17,239 bases of DNA from an uncultured Alistipes sp. (lineage in GTDB: Bacteria > Bacteroidota > Bacteroidia > Bacteroidales > Rikenellaceae), in NCBI GenBank assembly GCA_934754975.1, contig CAKVKI010000025.1, forward strand, positions 1 through 17,239, written 5' to 3'. Under the pieces are notes generated by a model, which saw only the letters and a list, made by a program, of their open reading frames with translations, ran no database searches and had not been told where the DNA came from. Made by a program: the position numbers and the translations under genes. This document shows positions 1-7,450 of the stretch, one piece after another; within the stretch, counting starts at the first letter, position 1, and each line of letters opens with the position of its first letter.

Positions 1-251
1 TGGTCTATAAGGTCGCCAGCTACACCTACGGCCCGATTTTGGGTATGTTCGCCTTCGGTATCTTCACGCGTCTCAGGGTGCGCGACGGCTGGATGCCCCT
101 CGTGGCGCTCGCCGCTCCGCTGCTGAGCGCTCTGCTGCAATACTGGGCGTATGAGACGTGGGGCTACCGGATCGGTTTCGAACTGTTGATTTACAATGCC
201 GCATTTACGATGATCGGCATGCTTTTACTGGTCAAACGACATGAAAAATAA
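1..251 (+). CDS. Sodium:solute symporter family protein, C-terminal fragment
   Basis: The reading frame is open from base 3 (VYKVASYTYGPILGMF...) to a TAA at 249-251, so the gene begins outside the window. The visible ~83 residues hold the end of one membrane segment (YGPILGMFAFGIFTRL) and two further hydrophobic stretches (around WMPLVALAAPLLSALL and FELLIYNAAFTMIGMLLL), followed by a basic cytoplasmic tail (KRHEK). The KVASYTYGP.LG.FAFG pattern is what I recall from the last helices of Bacteroidota members of the solute:sodium symporter (SSS) family, which couple Na+ entry to uptake of sugars, sialic acids or other small solutes. The substrate cannot be told from this piece. The last 11 bases overlap the start of the downstream amidase gene, suggesting translational coupling. 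The family call is by recognition of a short tail, so moderately certain. Confidence 0.68.
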   Translation, partial: VYKVASYTYGPILGMFAFGIFTRLRVRDGWMPLVALAAPLLSALLQYWAYETWGYRIGFELLIYNAAFTMIGMLLLVKRHEK

Positions 252-3225
252 ACTGTTGTATATCTTCCTGCTGCTCGGTCTGTGCGGGCAGGAGGTCTCG
301 GCCGCCGGAATCGACGGCCCTACGCGCCGCGAAATCGGGCGCACGCTGACGCGCATCGTCGCCCGCGAAGTCTCGGGCGGCTATGTCCGCATCGAGGGCG
401 TGGACGCCTCGCGCAAGCGGGTGCGGATCTACACCTCGGTCGGCCTTTCGTACTATCCGTTCCGCGAAGACAACCTGCGCGCCATGCGCGACTCGGTGCG
501 CCTGCTCCTGCCGCAGGACTTCCGCAAGGCGGCCATCGAACTTTACTCGGACAAACGGGAGGTCGGCGAGCTGATTCCGATGGCCTACCGCACCGGGGCG
601 GAGTATCAGAAACTTTTGCGCAAGAAGAAGATCGTGCCTTTTACCAACCGCTCCGAGCGGCCGCTGGTGACCCGATCTTCGGCGCCCGTAGTGCCGTCGC
701 AGGGACTCGCCGGGCGGCATATCGCCCTCTGGCAGAGCCACGGCCGCTATTTCGACCAACCGCAGAACCGCTGGAAGTGGCAGCGTTCGCAGTTGTGGCA
801 GACCTGCGAAGACCTCTATACCCAGAGCTACGTACTGCCGTATCTGGTTCCGATGCTCGAAAATGCCGGGGCCTGCGTGATGCTGCCGCGCGAACGCGAC
901 GTGCAGAAATACGAGATACTGGCGGACAACGATGCCGCCGGGCAGTACCGCGAGGAGGAGGGACCTGAAAAATGGCAGCCGGGCGGTATGGGTTTTGCGC
1001 ATGTACAGCAGGTCTACATGACGGGGCAGAATCCGTTCCGGGACGGCACGACGCGCCGCGTGAGGTCGGTGACCGGCGGGGCGGAAAGCCGCGCCGTGTG
1101 GACGGCCGACATCCCCGAACGGGGCGAATACGCCGTTTACGTGAGTTACGATTCGACTCCGCAAAACACTGACGACGCGCAGTATACGGTGCATCACCTC
1201 GGGGGAGACAGCAGCTTCGCCGTAAACCAGACCATGGGCGGCGGAACGTGGATTTACCTTGGCCGCTTCCTGCTCGACGCCGGGCCGCAGGAGGTCGTGA
1301 CGCTTACCAACCGTTCGCGTCAGGCGGGCCGCATCGTCTCGGCCGACGCCGTAAAGATCGGCGGCGGTTACGGCAACATAGCCCGTACGGTGTGCGATTC
1401 GCTGCGCCAGCCCGGCATGATGTGCCATCTGGAGACGAGCGGCTATCCCCGCTTCTGCGAGGGCGCCCGCTACTGGCTCCAGTGGGCCGGATTCGACGAA
1501 AAGGTCTACTCCCCGAAGGGGAACAAGGATGATTACAAGGACGACTATATGTCGCGCGCCCATTGGGTCAATGCCTTGACGGGCGGTTCGGAGCGGATGC
1601 CCGACAGCGCGGGGCTGCGGATTCCGGTCGATATGGCGCTGGCGTTCCACTCCGATGCGGGCGTGCGGCTCAATGACGACATCATCGGCACGCTGGGCAT
1701 CTTCTACACGCGCGAGAACAAGGGCAAATTCGAAGGGGGCGCCGACCGTTACCGTTCGCGCGACCTCACGGATATCGTTATGACCCAGATCGTCGAAGAT
1801 ATCCGCAGCACGTACGAACCGGCATGGAGCCGCCGCGGGCTTTGGAACCGCGCCTATTACGAAGCGCGCGTGCCGGGGGTGCCGACCATGCTGCTCGAAC
1901 TGCTGTCGCACCAGAATTTCGCCGACATGCGCTACGGCAGCGATCCGCGTTTCAAATTCCTCGTGAGCCGTGCTGTCTATAAAGGTATCCTGCGCTATAT
2001 CAGCTCACAATACGGATTACCTTATGTAGTGCAGCCGCTTCCCGTGGAGTCGCTCGCCGCGCAGTTCGCCGAAGGTGATAAGGTGGCGGTCACTTGGTCG
2101 CCCGTGATGGATTCGCTCGAAACGACCGCGGCTCCGACGGGGTATGTGGTCTATACGCGTATCGACGGCGGCGGCTTCGACAACGGCCGTTATGTCGATA
2201 AACCCTGCCTGCTGACCGCGCAGGAGCCGGGACGCATCTACAGCTATCGGGTGACGGCCGTGAACGAGGGCGGCGAGAGTTTCCCGAGCGAAACCGTGGC
2301 TGCATGCCGCATGCCCGATGAGAAGGGAACGGTGCTGATCGTCAATGGCTTCGACCGCATCAGCGCGCCGTTGAGCATGCGTACCGATTCGCTGGCGGGA
2401 TTCTATACCGACATCGACGGCGGCGTGCCCGACCGGCAGGATATTTCGTTCATCGGCGCACAGCACGTATTCGATATGGAGATGGCCAAGTGCGAGGTGG
2501 ACAGCATCGCTTTGGGGGCCTGCGCCTGTGATTACGAAACGGAGGTGATCGGCGGCAACACGTTCGACTATCCCGCCCTGCACGGACGTTCGGTCGCCGG
2601 GGCCGGATATTCGTTCTGCTCGGCGTCGGTGCGCGCCGTCGAGCGCGGCGAGGTGTCGCCCGACGGTTATTCCGCTGTCGATCTCATTCTGGGCGAACAG
2701 CGTTCGACCGCCATCGGACGCGGGGTGACGGGCTATGCCTTCAAAACCTTCTCCCCGGAGTTGCAGGCCGTTCTGCGCCGATATATGGCCGGCGGCGGTG
2801 CGCTCTTCGTGTCGGGAAGCTATGTGGCCACCGACCTCTGGACGGGCGGCGAAGCCTCGGAAGACGACCGCAGGTTCGCCGAGGAGGTGCTGCACTACAC
2901 CTACGACGGCGGTCGGGCGGCGCAGCGCGGACGGGTGCGGGTCGTGACTTCGAACCCCGGATTTTCGCGCGACGAGTACCGTTATGTCAATGAATACCGT
3001 CCGGACCGCTACCGGGTCGAGTCGCCCGACGCCCTGCAGCCTGCCGGAGCGGGGGCCTTCTCGGTGATGCGTTATGTCGAGAACGGCCGCACGGCGGGCG
3101 TGGCCAGCGAAGAGGGCGCAACGTTCGTCATGGGATTTCCGTTCGAATCTATCGAAAGCGACGTGCAGCGTGACAGGCTGATGCGCGACGTGCTGGACTT
3201 TCTGGTAAAGCAAAAAAACAGATAA
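241..3225 (+). CDS. Secreted N-acetylmuramoyl-L-alanine amidase-like protein with golvesin and fibronectin III-like domains
   Basis: A 994-aa exported protein; residues 1-22 form a signal peptide (MKNKLLYIFLLLGLCGQEVSA). An Amidase_3-like zinc hydrolase fold seems to start near residue 160: IALWQSHGR places a histidine at 167 where the family has DPGHGG, E190 fits the second metal ligand, HSDAG at 470-474 fits the third, and E553 in TMLLELLSHQNF fits the catalytic glutamate. Between E190 and H470 a golvesin C-terminal-like beta domain is inserted (about 245-377, ending IVSADAVKIGGG). A fibronectin III-like segment follows (about 605-695, GYVVYTRIDGG...YSYRVTAVNEGGE), then a ~300-residue C-terminal domain resembling a glutamine-amidotransferase-like fold (GGGALFVSGSYVATD). 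Such proteins are often mislabelled xanthan lyase. Cleavage of the peptidoglycan stem-peptide amide bond is inferred; the first motif is divergent, so the substrate may differ. ATG 241 overlaps the symporter gene by 11 bp. Confidence 0.8.
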   Translation: MKNKLLYIFLLLGLCGQEVSAAGIDGPTRREIGRTLTRIVAREVSGGYVRIEGVDASRKRVRIYTSVGLSYYPFREDNLRAMRDSVRLLLPQDFRKAAIELYSDKREVGELIPMAYRTGAEYQKLLRKKKIVPFTNRSERPLVTRSSAPVVPSQGLAGRHIALWQSHGRYFDQPQNRWKWQRSQLWQTCEDLYTQSYVLPYLVPMLENAGACVMLPRERDVQKYEILADNDAAGQYREEEGPEKWQPGGMGFAHVQQVYMTGQNPFRDGTTRRVRSVTGGAESRAVWTADIPERGEYAVYVSYDSTPQNTDDAQYTVHHLGGDSSFAVNQTMGGGTWIYLGRFLLDAGPQEVVTLTNRSRQAGRIVSADAVKIGGGYGNIARTVCDSLRQPGMMCHLETSGYPRFCEGARYWLQWAGFDEKVYSPKGNKDDYKDDYMSRAHWVNALTGGSERMPDSAGLRIPVDMALAFHSDAGVRLNDDIIGTLGIFYTRENKGKFEGGADRYRSRDLTDIVMTQIVEDIRSTYEPAWSRRGLWNRAYYEARVPGVPTMLLELLSHQNFADMRYGSDPRFKFLVSRAVYKGILRYISSQYGLPYVVQPLPVESLAAQFAEGDKVAVTWSPVMDSLETTAAPTGYVVYTRIDGGGFDNGRYVDKPCLLTAQEPGRIYSYRVTAVNEGGESFPSETVAACRMPDEKGTVLIVNGFDRISAPLSMRTDSLAGFYTDIDGGVPDRQDISFIGAQHVFDMEMAKCEVDSIALGACACDYETEVIGGNTFDYPALHGRSVAGAGYSFCSASVRAVERGEVSPDGYSAVDLILGEQRSTAIGRGVTGYAFKTFSPELQAVLRRYMAGGGALFVSGSYVATDLWTGGEASEDDRRFAEEVLHYTYDGGRAAQRGRVRVVTSNPGFSRDEYRYVNEYRPDRYRVESPDALQPAGAGAFSVMRYVENGRTAGVASEEGATFVMGFPFESIESDVQRDRLMRDVLDFLVKQKNR

Positions 3226-3255
3226 TTTGCATATTAAACTAAAAATAACAGCTTT

Positions 3256-3705
3256 ATGTCATTAGAACAACAAATTTCGAAAGGTATCATGGAGGCCATG
3301 AAGGCCAAGGATACCGTGCGTCTCGGCGCATTGCGCAATGTTAAAAAATATGTCATCGAAGCCAAGACGGCGGGACCGGAAATCACCGAACTGCCCGACG
3401 CCGCCGTGCTGAAGATCATCTCCAAGCTGGCCAAGCAGGGAACCGACTCCGCGGCGATCTTCACCGAGCAGAACCGCCCGGACCTGGCCGCCGAAGAGCT
3501 GGCGCAGGTGGCCGTATTTCAGGAATTCCTGCCCAAGCAGCTCACCGCCGAGGAACTGACCGCCGAGGTCAAGGCCGTGATCGCCGAGGTCGGCGCGACG
3601 TCGATGAAGGAGATGGGCAGGGTGATGGGCGTCGCTTCGAAGAGGCTCGCAGGCCGTGCCGACGGCAAGGATATTTCGGCCAAAGTCAAGGAACTTTTAG
3701 CGTAG
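3256..3705 (+). CDS. GatB/YqeY domain-containing protein
   Basis: A 149-aa cytosolic protein, full length for the YqeY family (usually about 148-150 aa). The family pattern is clear: an N-terminal helix with LRNVKKYVIEAKT (about residues 25-37), a middle ...AAIFTEQNRPDLAAEELAQ (about 74-92), and the C-terminal YqeY/GatB-type helical domain with EFLPKQL, then MKEMGRVMGVASKRLAGRADG near the end. The same domain forms the tail of the GatB/E amidotransferase subunits, where it contacts tRNA; stand-alone YqeY is thought to have a tRNA-linked role that is not firmly established. In many Bacteroidota I recall this gene near ftsZ; here it sits between an amidase-like gene (30 bp upstream) and a secreted protease gene (10 bp downstream). 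The upstream gap is A/T-rich (near 3226-3255) with no exact TAnnTTTG box. The family assignment is firm, the function is not. Confidence 0.9.
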   Translation: MSLEQQISKGIMEAMKAKDTVRLGALRNVKKYVIEAKTAGPEITELPDAAVLKIISKLAKQGTDSAAIFTEQNRPDLAAEELAQVAVFQEFLPKQLTAEELTAEVKAVIAEVGATSMKEMGRVMGVASKRLAGRADGKDISAKVKELLA

Positions 3706-3715
3706 GGAGCGGCGG

Positions 3716-4870
3716 ATGAGACGGTTGCTGCTGGTTGTTTGCTGGCTTGCCGCGGCGCAGACGGTCTGCGCCCGCAAACCTGCCGTGCGCTTCGACCTGC
3801 CTTACATGCTTGAGCGGGGCAAGTATATTGTGACGGTCGAGACCGCTGCTGGGCCGCGCCGCTTCGCCTTCGACACGGGGGCTTCGCAGACGTGCATCAG
3901 CGAGCGGCTCAGCCGCGAACTGGGACTTGCGGCGTCAGGCCGGGGGACGTCCAGCGATTTCGAAGGTCATCGCTATGCGATCACCTATGTCCGGGTGCCG
4001 TATCTCCGGATGGGCGAGGCGACCTACTCCGACCGGCAGGTGATCGTGCTGCCCGACAGCTCCTATATCTTCCGCTGTCTGGGCTTCGACGGCATTGCGG
4101 GCAGCGATCTGCTGCGCGGCTTCGTCGTGCGGATGCCCAATGCCGACTCGACGATTACGCTGGCGGGCGACCTGCGCCTGCTCGGCGGGTTCGACCGCCG
4201 CGGCGCCGCCCGGGTTCACTTCGCCGGAAATGCGCCGGTAATCGCCGCCCGCGTGAGCAGCGGCGGCGTGCGGATGAAAACCTACATGAAATTCGATACC
4301 GGCTCGGGGGCCTTGTTCGACTGCCGTTACGACGAATGCCGGGCGATGATCGAAGAGGGCATTTTGCAGGAGGTGCGCCGCACGGAAGGACACTCCGGCA
4401 ATCTGGGATGGACCAACCGGTCGGTCGTCGGTGAAGCCGTGCAGGGTGTGATTCCCGAATTCGAACTGGCCGGGAATACGCTTGCCGGGATGCCCCTCGA
4501 AGTGACCCACGGCGGACACAGCAAGCTCGGATGCGGGGTTTTCCGCTGGGGAACGGTCGTGATCGACTATCCCGGCCGCCGTTTCTGGCTGCTGCCGCAT
4601 GCCGAACAGCCCGGACCGCCCGACACGTCGGTAAGCGGCGTCACCGTCGCTCTGGACGGAGGACGGCTGGTCGTGGGGCAGGTCTGGGACGAGACGCTTG
4701 CGGATACGGTGGCTCCGGGCGACCGGATCGTATTTCTCGGAACGGTGGATGTGTCGCGGGTCGATCCCTGCGCCGTAATCCGGGGTGAAATCCGCGGCGA
4801 CAAACCCCGGATGACGGTCGAACGTAAGGATGGAACCCGTGTGACGGTCCCGGTAAAAAAGATGAAATAA
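3716..4870 (+). CDS. Secreted retropepsin-like/pepsin-like aspartic protease with C-terminal PDZ-like domain
   Basis: A 384-aa protein with an N-terminal signal sequence (MRRLLLVVCWLAAAQTVCA). Two aspartyl-protease signatures are visible: FDTGASQTCIS with D53 and KFDTGSGALFD with D194. A two-lobed single-chain enzyme with both catalytic aspartates is therefore likely, rather than a homodimer. The last ~80 residues (from about GVTVALDGGRLVVGQV, with APGDRIVFLG) look like a PDZ domain, which in such proteins binds C-termini or tunes the protease. A periplasmic or envelope location follows from the signal peptide; no lipobox cysteine is evident after it. Substrates are unknown. The gene starts 10 bp after yqeY and is followed directly (TAA then ATG) by a transporter gene, so all three are probably one transcript. 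Bacteroidota commonly carry this architecture; I know of no assigned pathway. Confidence 0.82.
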   Translation: MRRLLLVVCWLAAAQTVCARKPAVRFDLPYMLERGKYIVTVETAAGPRRFAFDTGASQTCISERLSRELGLAASGRGTSSDFEGHRYAITYVRVPYLRMGEATYSDRQVIVLPDSSYIFRCLGFDGIAGSDLLRGFVVRMPNADSTITLAGDLRLLGGFDRRGAARVHFAGNAPVIAARVSSGGVRMKTYMKFDTGSGALFDCRYDECRAMIEEGILQEVRRTEGHSGNLGWTNRSVVGEAVQGVIPEFELAGNTLAGMPLEVTHGGHSKLGCGVFRWGTVVIDYPGRRFWLLPHAEQPGPPDTSVSGVTVALDGGRLVVGQVWDETLADTVAPGDRIVFLGTVDVSRVDPCAVIRGEIRGDKPRMTVERKDGTRVTVPVKKMK

Positions 4871-5785
4871 ATGCACGTATTGGAATATCTGCACCGTAAT
4901 GTCAAGACGGTCGCCATGCCTTCGGCCATGGTGGCGGGCGCCTTGTTGTGCCGTCCTGTGACGGCGCTCGAAGCGTGGACGCACCAGATGATTACGCCCT
5001 CGCTGATCTTTCTGATGCTCTTCGTCACCTTTTGCCGGGTGAAACCCCGCCAGATGAAGCCGTCGATGCTGCACGTGTGGCTGCTGCTGTTTCAGGTAGT
5101 GGTGAGCGTGGCGCTTTATTTTGCGCTGCTGCCGCTCAATACGATTGTGGCGCAGGGGGCGATGATCTGCGTGCTGGCTCCCGTGGCGATGGCCGCGGTG
5201 GTGATTGCGGGCATGCTGGGGGCCAACGTTCCGACGATGGCGACCTATAGTCTGCTGTGCAACATGGTGATCGCGTTGGTTGCGCCTGTCGTCCTGTCGC
5301 TGGCCGGGACCGGGGCCTGCTCTTTCACGCAGATATTGGCCCGCATCGCGCCGCTGTTGATTATGCCTTTTGCGGCGGCTCAATTCTTCCGTTTCCTGCT
5401 GCCGAAGACCGCGAAGTGGATCGGTGACCACAGCCAGATTTCGTTCTATATGTGGCTGGCGTCGCTGGTCGTGATTATCGGACGCACGACGGCATTCATC
5501 ATCGACCTGCACGATGCGTCGGTTTCGGTCGAACTGTGGCTGGCGTTCGCCGCGCTGGTGATTTGCCTGGGCCAGTTCAAGGTCGGCCGCATGCTCGGCC
5601 GCCGTTACGGGGACGCGCCGGCCGGAGGACAGTCGCTCGGGCAGAAGAACACGGTGCTGGCCGTATGGATGGCGCAGTCGTTCCTCGACCCCATCTCTTC
5701 GATCGCTCCGACTGCTTATATAGTGTGGCAGAATTTCGTCAATTCCTATCAGATCTACCGCCACGATCAGCGAAAGTCGGATTGA
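4871..5785 (+). CDS. BASS-type (bile acid:sodium symporter superfamily) membrane transporter
   Basis: A 304-aa, very hydrophobic protein with roughly eight to ten membrane-spanning stretches and short loops. The best family clues are a conserved glycine/asparagine-rich helix near the end (GQKNTVLAVWMAQSFL followed by DPISSIAPTAYIVWQN), recalling the Gx(Q)NxxLA motif of bile acid:sodium symporters, and the first-half GAMICVLAPVAMAAVVIAGM segment with TYSLLCNMVIALVAPVV, matching the two inverted repeats of the fold. Members import organic anions or small metabolites with Na+. The substrate cannot be read from the sequence. The start codon directly follows the TAA of the protease gene, so translation is probably coupled. 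The C-terminus is short and charged (YRHDQRKSD). Family call moderately sure; the name 'transporter' is safer than 'bile acid transporter'. Confidence 0.7.
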   Translation: MHVLEYLHRNVKTVAMPSAMVAGALLCRPVTALEAWTHQMITPSLIFLMLFVTFCRVKPRQMKPSMLHVWLLLFQVVVSVALYFALLPLNTIVAQGAMICVLAPVAMAAVVIAGMLGANVPTMATYSLLCNMVIALVAPVVLSLAGTGACSFTQILARIAPLLIMPFAAAQFFRFLLPKTAKWIGDHSQISFYMWLASLVVIIGRTTAFIIDLHDASVSVELWLAFAALVICLGQFKVGRMLGRRYGDAPAGGQSLGQKNTVLAVWMAQSFLDPISSIAPTAYIVWQNFVNSYQIYRHDQRKSD

Positions 5786-5836
5786 ACGGTTTCGGTGCCG
5801 GGCATTGCTCCAGCCCGCAATTGCCGCGAAAAATAA

Positions 5837-5865
5837 GACAGCCGCGATTTCAGGTCGCGGCTGTC
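5837..5865 (-). terminator. Intrinsic terminator between convergent genes
   Basis: A perfect 11-bp inverted repeat (GACAGCCGCGA / TCGCGGCTGTC) encloses a 7-base loop. On the - strand the hairpin is followed by a T-rich stretch (complement of 5825-5836, cgaaaaataa region), as expected for a Rho-independent terminator of the DUF486 gene that ends at 5885. On the + strand the flank (gtgtcatg) is not T-rich, so termination of the transporter transcript here is less sure, though the stem may serve both. Confidence 0.8.
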
Positions 5866-5884
5866 GTGTCATGTATGCGGAAGG

Positions 5885-6250
5885 TTATTTGCGGAAGATG
5901 AAATAGACGGCCAGAATCAGGCAGAGGAATCCTGCGAGGTGATTCCAGCGCAGGGTGTCGGATTTCATGAAGACCAACGCAAAGAGCGTGAATACGGAAA
6001 GCGATACGACCTCCTGTATTACTTTAAGTTCCCAGATGGAGAAAGGGCCGCCGAACTGCGCGGAGCCGATACGGTTGGCGGGGACCTGAAAGCAGTATTC
6101 GAACAGGGCGATGCCCCAACTCAGCAGGACGATCGCCAGCATGCCGAAACGTTCGAGTTTCGATTTGAATGCGATATGCCCGTACCATGCGAGCGTCATG
6201 AAGGCGTTCGAAACGATGAGTAAAGCGACGGTGGCGATTCCTTTGAACAT
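5885..6250 (-). CDS. DMT family / DUF486 small membrane protein
   Basis: A 121-aa protein with four hydrophobic helices: about residues 5-22 (ATVALLIVSNAFMTLAWY), 34-53 (RFGMLAIVLLSWGIALFEY), 79-96 (VVSLSVFTLFALVFMK) and 102-119 (WNHLAGFLCLILAVYFIF). The segment ALFEYCFQVPANRIGS with FGGPFSIWELKVIQE is highly characteristic of the DUF486 family, a short branch of the drug/metabolite transporter superfamily. Length matches the family (about 110-120 aa). The inner membrane is the likely site; no transported compound is known. It starts at ATG 6250 (reverse), with a TAnnTTTG box 23 bases upstream, and ends 20 bases from a strong hairpin. It is convergent to the transporter gene and separated from its upstream - strand neighbour by a long repeat-bearing gap, so it is probably monocistronic. 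Confidence 0.88.
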   Translation of the reverse strand: MFKGIATVALLIVSNAFMTLAWYGHIAFKSKLERFGMLAIVLLSWGIALFEYCFQVPANRIGSAQFGGPFSIWELKVIQEVVSLSVFTLFALVFMKSDTLRWNHLAGFLCLILAVYFIFRK

Positions 6251-6273
6251 AGGCAGTCGGGTTAAAAATCCCG

Positions 6274-6281
6274 CAAATGTA
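6274..6281 (-). promoter_or_regulatory. Bacteroidota -7 box (TACATTTG) for the DUF486 gene
   Basis: Reading the - strand, TACATTTG matches TAnnTTTG and lies 23 bases before the ATG at 6250, giving a leader of about 15-20 bases. I could not find a matching TTTG at the usual 19-21 base spacing upstream, so the call rests on the -7 box and its position only. Confidence 0.55.
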
Positions 6282-6403
6282 TCAAAAATTTCCGTACGAT
6301 ATCCGCTTCGGGGAAATATTTGCGTCGGCCGACCTAATCCGGAATCCGGGGCGGCTGGAGGGGAGGTGCTTCAGGGCTGGGCGGCTAGGTGTGTTTCTCA
6401 GAT

Positions 6404-6602
6404 CCGGGATTCTGATTGGCTGGGATACCTGCAAGATTACACACGGGCCGTCGATGTTCCGGGAAAAGAGGCTAGTGCGCTTCTCATGGCGGGGTACTGA
6501 TTGGCGGGGATGGTTTTAAGAGCGTATACGGGGCGTCGGTTGTGTGTGTGGAAGGCCCGGGATCCTGATTGGCGGGATGACTGTAAGATCGCATACGGCC
6601 CG
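6404..6602. repeat. Three degenerate copies of a ~50-bp GC-rich intergenic repeat
   Basis: The 480-bp gap 6251-6730 holds no convincing gene. Inside it a core of the form CTGATTGGC(n)GGGAT followed by AAG(A)..., an A/T/C-containing stretch and ACGG occurs three times, with CTGATTGG starting at 6412, 6497 and 6565 (spacing 85 and 68). The first (about 6404-6452) and third (about 6557-6602) copies agree at roughly four of five positions by eye; the middle copy (about 6486-6534) is more diverged. GT-rich stretches (gtgtgttt at 6389, tgtgtgtgtg at 6541, ggtgtgtg at 6626) lie between units. Short open frames across it are on both strands, low in complexity and lack starts with support. This is not a CRISPR array: units differ from one another and spacing is irregular. 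Confidence 0.6.
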
Positions 6603-6672
6603 GCGGGGTTTCGGGGCAGGATGCAGGTGTGTGCCGCCGATCCGTATGATCCGGGGCTGTCGGACAAAAAAT

Positions 6673-6699
6673 CCCGACCGTACTCAGACGTCGGTCGGG
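6673..6699 (-). terminator. Intrinsic terminator of the HAD phosphatase gene
   Basis: CCCGACCG (6673-6680) pairs with CGGTCGGG (6692-6699) around an 11-base loop. On the - strand the stem is followed by a run of T (complement of the A run at 6666-6671), the classic Rho-independent layout. It lies 32 bases after the end of the phosphatase gene at 6731. Confidence 0.83.
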
Positions 6700-6730
6700 G
6701 ATTACGGCGGCTTTTTGCAGGGCCGTGCGC

Positions 6731-7390
6731 TTATTTCAGCAATGCTTCGAGGTCGGCGATGTCGCGGAAGTCGCCGATGATGACGTCGGCGGCGGTTTCG
6801 GCGACCAGCATTTGGCGGGAGTGCGTGGACGAGAGCGCGACGATGCGTCCCGCGCCGGCCCGATGCGCCGACTCGATGCCCGCTTTGGCGTCTTCGAAGA
6901 CGACACATTCGGCAGGTGTGAGTCCGAGTGCGGCGGCCGCCGCCAGGTAGATTTCCGGATCGGGTTTGCAGCGCGTCACCATGTCGCCGTTGATTTTGGC
7001 TTCGAAAAAGGATTCGATATTGCACTTCTCCAGCACGAAATCGACATTGGCCCTGCATCCCGACGAGCCTACGGCGCAGCGTATGCCCGCATCGCGGAGT
7101 TTGCCGAGCAGGGCGACCAGCCCCGGCATGGGTTCGATTTCGGGGGCGTAGATTTCGCGGTAAATGGCTTCCTTCTCGTCGGCCAGCGCGGCCAACCCCT
7201 TCTCCCGAATCACCTCCTCGGGCATGATAAGCCGCAGGATGTCGTCGTTGCCCATGCCGAAAGCCTGTCCGAGTTTCTCTTTCCAGTCGCGCACGCCGTA
7301 GCGGTCGCAGAAGATTTCGAACGCCCGGATGTGGACCGGCGAGTTAGCCACGAGCGTACCGTCCATGTCGAATATAGCACCTTTTATCAT
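6731..7390 (-). CDS. HAD-family phosphatase, beta-phosphoglucomutase-like
   Basis: A 219-aa cytosolic enzyme with all four haloacid dehalogenase motifs. Motif I is FDMDGT with nucleophile D8 and acid/base D10. Motif II is VGSSG with S109/S110. Motif III is CKPDPEIY with K142. Motif IV is VFEDAKAGI with E166-D167. An alpha-helical C1 cap lies between residues about 15 and 80. The RCKPDPEIYLAAA and FEDAKAGIESAHRAG signatures are typical of the subgroup with beta-phosphoglucomutase, phosphoglycolate phosphatase and sugar-phosphate phosphatases. The cap lacks anything that lets me choose a substrate; a small sugar or nucleotide phosphate is likely. The gene has its own TAnnTTTG box at 7413-7420 and a terminator at 6673-6699, so it appears to be an independent unit located just downstream of the DUF5686 gene. 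Confidence 0.9.
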   Translation of the reverse strand: MIKGAIFDMDGTLVANSPVHIRAFEIFCDRYGVRDWKEKLGQAFGMGNDDILRLIMPEEVIREKGLAALADEKEAIYREIYAPEIEPMPGLVALLGKLRDAGIRCAVGSSGCRANVDFVLEKCNIESFFEAKINGDMVTRCKPDPEIYLAAAAALGLTPAECVVFEDAKAGIESAHRAGAGRIVALSSTHSRQMLVAETAADVIIGDFRDIADLEALLK

Positions 7391-7412
7391 ACGTTTCCGA
7401 TTTTTTCAGTCC

Positions 7413-7420
7413 CAAAGGTA
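7413..7420 (-). promoter_or_regulatory. Bacteroidota -7 box (TACCTTTG) for the HAD phosphatase gene
   Basis: On the - strand TACCTTTG fits TAnnTTTG and ends 22 bases before the ATG at 7390. It sits in the 60-bp gap between the DUF5686 stop codon and this gene, arguing that the phosphatase is transcribed separately. A TTTG lies only 2 bases upstream of the box, so the usual -33 element is not evident. Confidence 0.58.
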
Positions 7421-7450
7421 GTCAAAATCTTCGATACACGGAACCGTGCG

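Noticed and set aside
1525-1551. Peptide KDDYKDDYM resembling an epitope (FLAG-like) tag inside the amidase-like protein
   Set aside because: It is only similar, not identical, lies inside a natural domain and continues in the family-like sequence; a chance acidic stretch rather than an engineered tag.
232-1911. 559-codon - strand open frame opposite the amidase-like gene
   Set aside because: Same codon-bias artefact; no recognisable domain and no start context.
3222-3240. ATAATTTG near the yqeY gene as a -7 promoter box
   Set aside because: The first two bases are AT rather than TA, so it does not fit TAnnTTTG; yqeY may simply be read through from upstream.
3935-5872. 645-codon - strand open frame opposite the protease and transporter genes
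   Set aside because: Its translation is full of H, R, Q and shows no domain; it is the complement of two genes with firm motifs.
6404-6602. Repeats in the long gap as a possible CRISPR array
   Set aside because: Copies differ at about one in five positions, spacing is irregular, only three units exist and no cas gene is near.
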